From contig DPLS01000219.1 of assembly GCA_003541875.1 (NCBI GenBank), forward strand, positions 1 through 6,884: DNA of 6,884 nucleotides. The letters run 5' to 3'. Shown here piece by piece: positions 1 through 5,820 of the stretch. The stretch is from Bacteroidota bacterium. Lineage in GTDB: Bacteria > Bacteroidota > Ignavibacteria > UBA10030 > UBA6906. The notes beneath the pieces were generated by a model. The model was given only the letters and a program-made list of their open reading frames with translations, was not told the DNA's origin and made no database searches. Made by a program: the position numbers and the translations under genes. Within the stretch, counting starts at the first letter, position 1; each line of letters begins with the position of its first letter.

Positions 1-645
1 TATCATCTCCTCAAGCCCCTCCACATTGGATCCTTCCAAGAATCCTTGCCTGATCTGAACGGAATCTTCGCGGATGTCACTTGGCAACACGCCTGCAGGT
101 GCCACAAAGAGCGAGCTTGTTTGCTTTGTGAGGCCCGTTCCAGCCCCAAAGTCGACCACCCGCAACCGTGCAATCGACCTGTTGTCCACATCGATCTCAC
201 CGGACTCAGAGATAACGATTTGTCCACGCTTGAGATTCTGTAAATCGGGGAGTTGAATCCTGCCATTCACTCCCATTACCGGATCTCCTTGTGCTGTCAC
301 CAGCGTACCGCTCGAAGTCAGGGTGAAGTTGCCATTCCTTGTATATCGCAAGCCTTGTGGTGTGTCCACAACAAAGAACCCCCGGCCTTGCACCGCAACG
401 TCCAGAGGATTGTTCGTGGGATTGAGCGATCCATCCGAGAAGTCTGTGATACGTTCGACCTGGACTTCCGAAAGATCCCCTTTCCCCTGGGCCTGCAAGA
501 GAGCGGCATCCTTTACGAGTTGCATGAACACTTCATCCCGCTTGTAGCCCGTCGTGTTCATGTTCGCCAGATTGTTGGCAATGACTTCAAGTCGCGTCAT
601 CATTGGCTCCATGCCCGCGCCTGACGTGTGTATGCTTTTGATCAT
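1..645 (-). CDS. flgF: Flagellar basal-body rod protein, FlgF/FlgG family (3' end beyond window)
   Basis: Structural protein of the flagellar rod, exported by the flagellar type III system. The frame is open for 215 codons from the ATG at 645-643 to the left edge with no stop. Seen directly: the N-terminal rod signature RLEVIANNLANMNTTGYKRD (about residues 18-37), the FlgF-type core with NPLDVAVQGRGFFVVDTPQG and RYTRNGNFTL (about 79-112), and a C-terminal part reading LEGSNVEGLEEMI that matches the end helix of rod/hook proteins. By family length only about 25-40 residues are missing. The short spacer between the N-terminal motif and the core, and the VVDTPQG wording, favour FlgF over FlgG, but a FlgG-like paralogue cannot be excluded. 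The start overlaps the upstream gene's stop (ATGA) and has an AAGGGGGA ribosome site 7 nt away, so translation is probably coupled. Family call firm, F versus G less so. Confidence 0.87.
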   Translation of the reverse strand, partial: MIKSIHTSGAGMEPMMTRLEVIANNLANMNTTGYKRDEVFMQLVKDAALLQAQGKGDLSEVQVERITDFSDGSLNPTNNPLDVAVQGRGFFVVDTPQGLRYTRNGNFTLTSSGTLVTAQGDPVMGVNGRIQLPDLQNLKRGQIVISESGEIDVDNRSIARLRVVDFGAGTGLTKQTSSLFVAPAGVLPSDIREDSVQIRQGFLEGSNVEGLEEMI

Positions 646-1730
646 GCCAGTTCCCCCTTCAATGTTTTCGGAGTCTTCAAATGATGGAGCAATACCGCCA
701 GGTCCACCTCGCCTCTCCCTATGCCAAGCTCCTTTGCTACTGCAAGCCTATCCTGCAGCTGCTCATTCTTCTCGGCGAGTTCTTGTACTCTTGCTATCCA
801 TCGACGCTCGCTCATGCGAGATCGAAGGTCAAAGGACAGTTTGACCTCGCCCAAACCACGACCATATCTCTTTGCGAGCATACGTACAGATGAATCCTCT
901 TCAACCAGACGATTTCTTGGAGATTCAACCGGCCGGGAACTCCACATCTCCCGGCTATCTTCCTTTCGCTGGTCTGGGTGCCCGGAGATTGCCCCGGCGA
1001 ACTCGGCAGTGAAGGTGGATGGAACCCTCACGTTCCTGGTCACGTACAGTCTCCGTATGACTAGGAGAACTAACGCCGTACCCAACACGGCCAACGCAAT
1101 TGCGAGCGAGACATGAACTACGCCAACCTTTGGCCAAGCGAAAGATATGTTCGGGAGAACGATGCTCACGGCTGGAGGGGCGGCTGAGACAACGCTATCC
1201 TTCTGCTTCTTTGGCGGCATGTTGTCCGCAGCGACTAGAGTAGTGAACGACAATGTCTGAATGGGAAGTATCACCGATCGGTGCCCAGTTGCAAGAGCCG
1301 TATCGGCATCGCCGCTGTCCTGAGTCAGAGTCCGTGAGGAATCGGGGAAGACGTCTATGAACACACCCTCCATGTTGTCCATCCTCTCAACACGGAATCC
1401 GGTGTTCGCCTTCAGCCCCACGGTGACAACGACGCAGTCGCCTTTCCACCTGTCAACGTAGACGCGAGTCACGAACCCGTTGGCGAAGTGCATCCTTGCT
1501 CCATCGTATGAAGCGGGCACGTCGGTGTTTGGCAGAATTATCCGGACGTCGCTCTCGTTTCTCTCAGTCGAATACTGTGGATTGCCCAGCAACTTGATTG
1601 CCAATCGGCTGGAGCCTTCGTGATTGTAGTATCTCATATTCACAATTTGGGAACTCTCTTCAGCAAACAATTGCTTGTTGCCAAGAAGAAGCAACCCAAA
1701 GAGGAGCGGAATGGTAGCTCGTCGTTTCAT
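642..1730 (-). CDS. Single-pass membrane protein: AMIN-like periplasmic domain, TM helix, cytoplasmic tail with repeated GEVxL motif
   Basis: Not a named family to me. In order: basic N-terminus and hydrophobic signal (residues 1-23, likely cleavage after LFA); a beta-rich domain at about 27-130 with spacing like AMIN domains (SRLAIKLLG, VRIILPN, GFVTRVYVDRW, VVTVGLK, GVFIDVFP); a low-complexity linker (131-200); a strong TM helix (about 203-226) followed by RR; a charged cytoplasmic tail with a probable short coiled coil (307-332). The tail carries two related motifs, AKRYGRGLGEVKLSFDL (286-302) and AKELGIGRGEVDLAVLL (332-348), resembling the GEVxL motif I associate with SwrB-like proteins of flagellar operons. 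Inference: it links envelope or peptidoglycan state to flagellar assembly. The ATG overlaps the kinase stop (ATGA), and its own stop overlaps the rod-gene start. AMIN assignment is by pattern only; topology is better supported than function. Confidence 0.8.
   Translation of the reverse strand: MKRRATIPLLFGLLLLGNKQLFAEESSQIVNMRYYNHEGSSRLAIKLLGNPQYSTERNESDVRIILPNTDVPASYDGARMHFANGFVTRVYVDRWKGDCVVVTVGLKANTGFRVERMDNMEGVFIDVFPDSSRTLTQDSGDADTALATGHRSVILPIQTLSFTTLVAADNMPPKKQKDSVVSAAPPAVSIVLPNISFAWPKVGVVHVSLAIALAVLGTALVLLVIRRLYVTRNVRVPSTFTAEFAGAISGHPDQRKEDSREMWSSRPVESPRNRLVEEDSSVRMLAKRYGRGLGEVKLSFDLRSRMSERRWIARVQELAEKNEQLQDRLAVAKELGIGRGEVDLAVLLHHLKTPKTLKGELA
652..659 (-). promoter_or_regulatory. Ribosome binding site of the rod gene, inside the upstream coding sequence
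   Basis: AAGGGGGA on the minus strand ends 6 nt before the ATG at 645. It supports that start even though the ATG overlaps the previous gene's TGA. Confidence 0.65.
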
Positions 1731-3106
1731 GTCACCGGTAACGTAATGATGAATGTTGTCCCTTTTCCCACTTCACTCTCAACGACAATCCCGCCATTGA
1801 ATTGCGAAATGATCTTCCGGCAAATAGAAAGTCCCAGGCCCGTTCCCTTTCCTTCTCCTTTCGTGGTGAAGAAAGGGGTGAAGATCTTCTTGAGCAATTT
1901 CTGCTCAATACCCCCACCGGTATCAGAGAAACGTACCCGAACGTGTGACGGAGTTGTTTCAGTCGCAATTGTTATTGTACCACCCTGAGGCATCGCATCC
2001 TTCGCGTTGATCAGCAGGTTCAGGAAGACCTGCTGCAGGTACGTGGCATTCCCACTGATCGATCGGAGGCCCTCGTTTAACGACACCTTGATTTCAATAC
2101 CGCCGGTGTAGTATTCGTGCTGCACCATGGCAACAATATCCTCAACAGCCTTGTTTACGTCGACCGGTTCAAAGGTAAGCTCTCCTGAAGTGGCTCTGGC
2201 AAAATTCATCAGCCGCCTGATGATCTCGGAAAGCCTCTTCACCTGCGTGGCCACCATGTCACTCCAGTTCGGCAACGACCGGCCGCTCTGCATAAGCTCC
2301 ACACTCATCATGAGCACCTGCACAGGATTCTTGATCTCGTGGACAATGTTCGCAGAGAGCTCACCAATAGCGGCGAGCTTCGCAGCCTGTATCATCTGCG
2401 CCTGCGACGCCTTCAATTCCTCGTTCATAGAGGCCAGTTGCTCGTAGGTTCGCCAGTTCTCGACTCCCGCTGCAGCCTGGTTAGCGAGCACCGTGAGCAG
2501 CTGGATATCCTGGTTCGAGAATTCCTGCTGCGGCTTTTGGGTATAGATAACGTACATCCCGATTGCCTCGTTGCGGATCACGAGAGGAACGATGACGAAG
2601 TTCCTCGCCGAGCCGTTTTCTCCCAAATGTTTGAGATCAGGAATGATCACCGTCTTCTTTTCCGAAAGAACCCAATCCATGATGCCTGCTTCCAGGTGAC
2701 CCTCCACCTCCTCCTGCAGACGCTCAGAGCAGGAAGGCGACAGCGGTAGAAAGCGATCCTGCCGTCGATCCAGAAGAAAGATGTTGGACTCGAAAACCGG
2801 AATAACATCTTGCGTCAGCCGGACCAGAGTGCTCAGGATAAGCTCTTTGTCAAGAGCCGTGCTGATAGTATTCGATAATTGTTGCATAACAACGAGCTCG
2901 TCGATCGAGCTCCGCATTTCCAGTGTGTTCTCGTTGCATTGCACATTATCCTGGCGCAGAACCTCAATGGTCGTTTCGAGAGCCTTGATATAGCTTTCGC
3001 GGCTTTCGATGAACCGCTCGAATTGAGGCTGGGCATCATTCACCACATCCACTCTCTTCTTCTTTACGTTCTTCGGTGTCTTCATTGTCTCACTCGCTGC
3101 GGTCAC
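1727..3106 (-). CDS. Soluble GAF-domain sensor histidine kinase
   Basis: Two-component sensor kinase, 459 residues, with no TM segment. Order: basic N-terminus and probable coiled coil (about 28-80), GAF domain (about 85-222), coiled-coil linker (222-245), HisKA with H box IGELSANIVHEIKNPVQ (phospho-acceptor His256), then HATPase_c with N box FLNLLINAKDAM (Asn363, Asn367), G1 DTGGG (395-399), F box IFTPFFTTK (408-416) and G2 GTGLGLS (421-427). All catalytic boxes look intact, so it should autophosphorylate; the GAF implies a cytoplasmic signal. No response regulator lies in the window. In flagellar clusters such kinases often partner NtrC-type regulators (FlrB/FlrC, FleS/FleR), but those kinases carry PAS rather than GAF, so orthology is not claimed. 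The chosen GTG start overlaps the upstream stop (GTGA); an in-frame ATG at 3085-3083 (residue 8) is a real alternative, and neither has a strong SD. Confidence 0.93.
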   Translation of the reverse strand: MTAASETMKTPKNVKKKRVDVVNDAQPQFERFIESRESYIKALETTIEVLRQDNVQCNENTLEMRSSIDELVVMQQLSNTISTALDKELILSTLVRLTQDVIPVFESNIFLLDRRQDRFLPLSPSCSERLQEEVEGHLEAGIMDWVLSEKKTVIIPDLKHLGENGSARNFVIVPLVIRNEAIGMYVIYTQKPQQEFSNQDIQLLTVLANQAAAGVENWRTYEQLASMNEELKASQAQMIQAAKLAAIGELSANIVHEIKNPVQVLMMSVELMQSGRSLPNWSDMVATQVKRLSEIIRRLMNFARATSGELTFEPVDVNKAVEDIVAMVQHEYYTGGIEIKVSLNEGLRSISGNATYLQQVFLNLLINAKDAMPQGGTITIATETTPSHVRVRFSDTGGGIEQKLLKKIFTPFFTTKGEGKGTGLGLSICRKIISQFNGGIVVESEVGKGTTFIITLPVT

Positions 3107-3972
3107 GTCGGATACACCGACATCGTGACCGATTCGATGTCACTCGCAATGATCTCCTTGTAATTGGCGATGTACTCCTCAAGTGTCACAGGATCGGCCA
3201 GACGCAATCGGGCGAGCGCCTCCTCGTTGAACTCTATTCCGCTATCAAACTCAACCGGTTTTCCATTGAGCTTCCCCACGATCACGTCTGCACAATGAAT
3301 AAGTGCCACGAGATCTGGATTGAGTGTCGCACTGCCTGGAGTATGATGCAGAGAGAGCGATTCGATAAGATGATCGGGCAGGTTCCAGCGGGCAGCCAGC
3401 CACCCCCCAACCTCTGCGTGCGTTACACCGAGTACACTTTCCTCAGCCTCAAGGAATGAGAGGTTTGTCTCCCGGACAATGTCAACGATTCGCTTGAACT
3501 CATTATTGAAGTAACGATGAAGGATGGAGATGCCCATGTCGTGAAGAAGCCCGCCGACAAACACCTCGCCGCTCACGCGATATCCCAGGTCTCGCGCCAA
3601 CCTGCGAGCGACGACCCCCGTTGCAACAGCATGATCCCAGAATGCCCGTGCATCGAGGTAGGAGTCTGATTTCTTCTGAAGCGAGCTCACCAGCGAAATG
3701 CTGATGATGATTTCTTTCAAGGCGTCAAAACCCAGGACGATAATTGCAAAGTCAATGGTCGATATCTTTTTGGGGAACCCATAAAAGGGCGAATTGGCAA
3801 TCTTCAACACTTTCGCCGTCAACGCCTGATCGGTCGAGATCACCTTTCCCAACTTCGAGGCACTCGTCTTGGGATTATCCACGAGTTCAACAACTTCCAT
3901 CGCAATCATCGGAAGGGCGGGAAGTTGTATGATCGACTGGATTTTCTCTTTTATCTCTTGCGGCGATCTCAT
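3103..3972 (-). CDS. HDOD domain protein (HD-related output domain)
   Basis: HDOD protein, 289 residues from the ATG at 3972-3970. HDOD proteins are regulatory relatives of HD phosphohydrolases, and some affect motility (for example GsmR of Xanthomonas). The typical signature is present: LPALPMIAMEVVELVDNP near the N-terminus, STDQALTAKVLKIANS, YGFPKKI, IIVLGFDALKE, and GLLHDMG (His144-Asp145). Residues where HD enzymes place metal ligands appear kept: His114 (FWDHA), His144-Asp145, His185 (THAEVGG), His209-His210 (LHHTP), Asp229 (CADVIVG). No GYP motif is seen, so it is not HD-GYP. No extra domain is attached. The ATG was chosen because GGAG lies 11 nt upstream; a TTG at 3993-3991 would give 7 more residues and overlap the upstream stop as TTGA, but its ribosome site is poor. 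It is a divergent tandem paralogue of the preceding gene and ends in the GTGA overlap with the kinase. Confidence 0.92.
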   Translation of the reverse strand: MRSPQEIKEKIQSIIQLPALPMIAMEVVELVDNPKTSASKLGKVISTDQALTAKVLKIANSPFYGFPKKISTIDFAIIVLGFDALKEIIISISLVSSLQKKSDSYLDARAFWDHAVATGVVARRLARDLGYRVSGEVFVGGLLHDMGISILHRYFNNEFKRIVDIVRETNLSFLEAEESVLGVTHAEVGGWLAARWNLPDHLIESLSLHHTPGSATLNPDLVALIHCADVIVGKLNGKPVEFDSGIEFNEEALARLRLADPVTLEEYIANYKEIIASDIESVTMSVYPT

Positions 3973-3989
3973 GATGTGCAGGTCTCCAC

Positions 3990-5045
3990 TCAATACCCTA
4001 TTTTCAATGCTTCTTGAAGTTGTGCCAGGGCCCCCGAGATGTAGGTACCTGCCGCCGACGCAGGCACCTCCAGTAGTTGTCCGATTTCTTCCACTGACAA
4101 TCCTTCGTAGTAGTGCAGCGCAATCATGATGCGCTGTTCTTCGAGCAGCCCATCAAGCGTGGCAAAGAGCTTGTCTTTCGACTTCTTCACTTCCTCATCC
4201 AGACGCGGAGCGTGCCGGATCTCCGCATTGATGAGCCCATCGAACGAAGCTATCAACTGTTCCGTTGTAGTGATCTCGTGCACGCCGAGTGTTGCAATCG
4301 CTTCGCGGTCACAAAAATCCGCCCGTTCAAATGTCGCAGTTCCGACACGCAGGTGATGACAGAGAAATTCGGCAAGGTGCACTATGCCGGTAAGAGAATT
4401 GTTTGTTGTCGCCAGCCGGGGGAGGTGATGAAATCGGATCGCCTCCACGATATCGAGCGCCAAGCCCCACTCCTCGGCCTTGTCGGCACCAATATGAGCA
4501 TGTGCAAATCGATGTGCCCCCTCAAGCATCGGCCTAGGCATGACGATCGCACCGGAAAGCGCTGATCCAGCTCCTTTCCCCTGATCCGGACCGCTCGTGA
4601 ACATGACCCCTACATCATGAAGAAGACCGGCAAGATAGGCATCGTCAGGACTACATCTGCCAGACTGTGATGCCAGGATCCGAGCGGCGATGGCACAGCC
4701 AATCGAGTGTTCCCACATATCCTGATGGCGGACGGCAGTATATGTCATCTGCCTTCCCGTACTTGAAACGAGAACGCTCCGTGACGTTGCCTTAAGTGCA
4801 TCGAGGCCGAGAACGACCACTGCGGAATTCAGATTCTTCACCCTGCCCGGAAGCCCATATGTTGAGACGTTTGCCTTTCGCAGCACGCTCTCGGCCAATG
4901 CATGATGTGTCGCTACCGCAGCGGCGAGACGCGCTACTGTGGTTTTCGGCTCGTTAACCAGTCGCACAACTTCTCTAACGGCCACCGGAAGCCTAGCTTC
5001 CGTGTTGTGCCGCTCCCTGTTCCACTGATAGTCCGGTTCGCTCAT
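3990..5045 (-). CDS. HDOD domain protein with C-terminal sigma-70 region 4-like domain
   Basis: Regulatory fusion protein of 351 residues. The HDOD part (about 18-235) shows LPVAVREVVRLVNEPKT, THHALAESVLRKANVSTYGLPGRV, VVVLGLDALKA, WEHSIGCAIAARIL, GLLHDVG (His143-Asp144), AHAHIGADKAEEW and FHHLPR. The position matching the Asp of the neighbouring HDOD protein's ADVIVG is Glu226, so metal chemistry may be altered. After a helical stretch (about 236-297), residues 298-347 align without gaps to region 4 of the adjacent FliA: DGLLEEQRIMIALHYYEGLS and EEIGQLL against EKLPEDERLIITLYYYEELT and KEIGKIM. I count 16 identities in 50, of which 12 fall in the first 25. The recognition-helix part (PASAAGTYISGALAQL) has no Arg or Lys, so promoter binding looks unlikely. 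The ATG lies 16 nt after the fliA stop with GAGGA 8 nt upstream. Domain calls are by motif; the sigma4 call is good, its role is inference. Confidence 0.9.
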   Translation of the reverse strand: MSEPDYQWNRERHNTEARLPVAVREVVRLVNEPKTTVARLAAAVATHHALAESVLRKANVSTYGLPGRVKNLNSAVVVLGLDALKATSRSVLVSSTGRQMTYTAVRHQDMWEHSIGCAIAARILASQSGRCSPDDAYLAGLLHDVGVMFTSGPDQGKGAGSALSGAIVMPRPMLEGAHRFAHAHIGADKAEEWGLALDIVEAIRFHHLPRLATTNNSLTGIVHLAEFLCHHLRVGTATFERADFCDREAIATLGVHEITTTEQLIASFDGLINAEIRHAPRLDEEVKKSKDKLFATLDGLLEEQRIMIALHYYEGLSVEEIGQLLEVPASAAGTYISGALAQLQEALKIGY

Positions 5046-5053
5046 GGCGCAAT

Positions 5054-5062
5054 TCCTCTCCT
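5054..5062 (-). promoter_or_regulatory. Ribosome binding site of the HDOD-sigma4 gene
   Basis: Minus-strand AGGAGAGGA directly overlaps the last base of the fliA stop; the nearer GAGGA is 8 nt from the ATG at 5045. It is one of the strongest SD sites in the window, so the fusion protein is likely made in amounts comparable to or above FliA from the same message. Confidence 0.7.
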
Positions 5063-5763
5063 CACCTCACGGGATCCCCGAGATGAGCTCGGAGCTTCTT
5101 CATGACGGCGGAATGCTTCTGACATACTCGCGACTCCGATAGCCGCATTATCTTTCCAATCTCTTTGAATGTCAACTCCTCGTAATAATAGAGTGTGATG
5201 ATCAGCCGTTCGTCCTCCGGCAACTTTTCCACGACCCGAATGAGCATCGCCTTCAGTTGGTCCATCCCCACAACCTCCGACAGGTCAGGTGACCCCTCAG
5301 TCGAGAGGCTTTCGACTGAGGTTATCGCTCCGTTCATTTTGCCCCCCAAGAATTCATCTGTGTACTCCGAGATGCGAGCACTACCGCCACCAATGTGGGG
5401 CGTGAGAGTGTCTGTTGCGCACGCATCTTGATCTGTTCGCATTTTCCTTCTTACCGATCGAGGTACCCAATCGAGTTTCCTCAGCTCGTCCTGGATTGAT
5501 CCACGAATCCGTGTCACAGCATACGTTTCAAACTTCACCCCACGGGCAGGATCAAACCGGTCGATTGCATCGAGCAGCCCAATCATGCCAAGCTGCACAA
5601 GATCGTTTGACTCCAACATCCTCGACCCGCCTGCCGGAGGAACAGCAGACTTCGCTACAACGTACTTCACGAGATTGAGGTACTGCATAGCAAGTTCCTG
5701 TCGGAGCTCAGGGGTCCTCCGTTGCGCATACTCTTGCCACATTTCCTGCGGTGCGCGGTCCAT
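5062..5763 (-). CDS. fliA: RNA polymerase sigma factor for flagellar operon (FliA/sigma-28 family)
   Basis: Sigma factor directing RNA polymerase to late flagellar and chemotaxis promoters. It has 233 residues, close to the usual ~235-255. Seen: N-terminal MWQEYAQRRTPELRQEL and YLNLVKYVVAK, region 2 with NDLVQLGMIGLLDAIDRFDP and KFETYAVTRIRGSIQDELR ending in LDWVPRSVRRK (about 53-107), and region 4 at about 178-227 with LPEDERLIITLYYYEELT, KEIGKIMRLSESRV and basic KKLRAHL. This wording is typical of FliA/WhiG sigmas. Between residues 108 and 160 the normal helical region 3 is barely recognisable and is Gly/Thr/Ser-rich; only ISEYTDEFLGG resembles its end. The same stretch carries a perfect 10-bp hairpin in the DNA. 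The start ATG is the first in frame after a TGA at 5778-5776 and has no good SD; an 8-codon mini-ORF with a good SD stops 5 nt before it. The HDOD-sigma4 gene follows 16 nt after the stop. Confidence 0.95.
   Translation of the reverse strand: MDRAPQEMWQEYAQRRTPELRQELAMQYLNLVKYVVAKSAVPPAGGSRMLESNDLVQLGMIGLLDAIDRFDPARGVKFETYAVTRIRGSIQDELRKLDWVPRSVRRKMRTDQDACATDTLTPHIGGGSARISEYTDEFLGGKMNGAITSVESLSTEGSPDLSEVVGMDQLKAMLIRVVEKLPEDERLIITLYYYEELTFKEIGKIMRLSESRVCQKHSAVMKKLRAHLGDPVR
5295..5321. repeat. Perfect 10-bp inverted repeat (hairpin) inside fliA
   Basis: CCTCAGTCGA (5295-5304) and TCGACTGAGG (5312-5321) are exact reverse complements separated by 7 nt. It lies in fliA codons for about residues 148-157, the poorly conserved linker between regions 3 and 4. 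There is no T-run next to it on the transcribed side, so an intrinsic terminator is not supported. In mRNA it would make a stable stem. Confidence 0.75.
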
Positions 5764-5768
5764 CGCTA

Positions 5769-5795
5769 TTATCTGTCAATAATGATCTTCAGCAT
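5769..5795 (-). CDS. Possible 8-codon leader/mini-ORF coupling translation to fliA (MLKIIIDR)
   Basis: ATG at 5795-5793, eight codons reading MLKIIIDR, then TAA at 5771-5769. It lies wholly in the gap between the small membrane-protein gene and fliA. An SD-like AAGGTGG (5807-5801) precedes it with 5-8 nt spacing, better than anything in front of fliA itself. Its stop is 5 nt before the fliA ATG, so ribosomes finishing it could reinitiate on fliA. It is in a different frame from fliA. Chance occurrence is quite possible for an ORF this short; the argument rests on the SD, the spacing and the lack of an SD for fliA. Confidence 0.35.
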   Translation of the reverse strand: MLKIIIDR

Positions 5796-5800
5796 CCAGT

Positions 5801-5807
5801 CCACCTT
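5801..5807 (-). promoter_or_regulatory. Shine-Dalgarno-like site before the mini-ORF
   Basis: AAGGTGG on the minus strand, one mismatch from AAGGAGG, ends 5 nt before the mini-ORF ATG. It is about 37 nt from the fliA ATG, too far to serve fliA directly. It may be the entry site for translation of fliA by coupling through the mini-ORF. Confidence 0.4.
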
Positions 5808-5820
5808 CCAAGGACAAGGT

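Larger units (their letters stand above)
5764..5820 (-). promoter_or_regulatory. 57-nt gap upstream of fliA
   Basis: This is the longest gap between annotated genes in the window. It contains the mini-ORF and its SD (listed separately). On the minus strand it also has ACCTT, 9 nt, AAGGT, a weak 5-bp inverted repeat that would bury the mini-ORF SD if it folded. TTGACA and GATAAT occur but nearly adjacent, so they do not form a sigma-70 promoter. I see no sigma-28 or sigma-54 promoter match here. Confidence 0.4.

Noticed and set aside
3..266. 87-codon minus-strand open frame overlapping the rod gene in another frame
   Set aside because: The rod frame (1-645) runs through without a stop and carries the C-terminal family motif; the other frame is a shadow.
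253..624. 123-codon plus-strand open frame at the left end
   Set aside because: Antisense to the rod gene, whose minus-strand frame has unmistakable FlgF/FlgG motifs along its length.
2894..2912. GAGCTCG / CGAGCTC inverted repeat with 5-nt loop
   Set aside because: Seven-bp stem inside the kinase coding sequence, no T-run, no second copy seen; compatible with chance.
4021..4030. GTGCCA, possible sigma-54 -24 element read on the minus strand
   Set aside because: No TTGC-type -12 element at the required spacing here or at the other GTGCCA sites checked.
4113..4565. 150-codon plus-strand open frame
   Set aside because: It lies entirely antisense to the HDOD-sigma4 gene, its translation shows no family features (Cys/His/Arg-rich), and the minus-strand frame is strongly supported.
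5321..5330. Sigma-28 -10-like AGCGATAA within fliA on the minus strand
   Set aside because: No TAAAGTTT-like -35 at the proper distance; not a supported promoter.
5764..5790. TTGACA and GATAAT upstream of fliA
   Set aside because: The two boxes are nearly adjacent rather than about 17 bp apart, so they cannot be a sigma-70 promoter.
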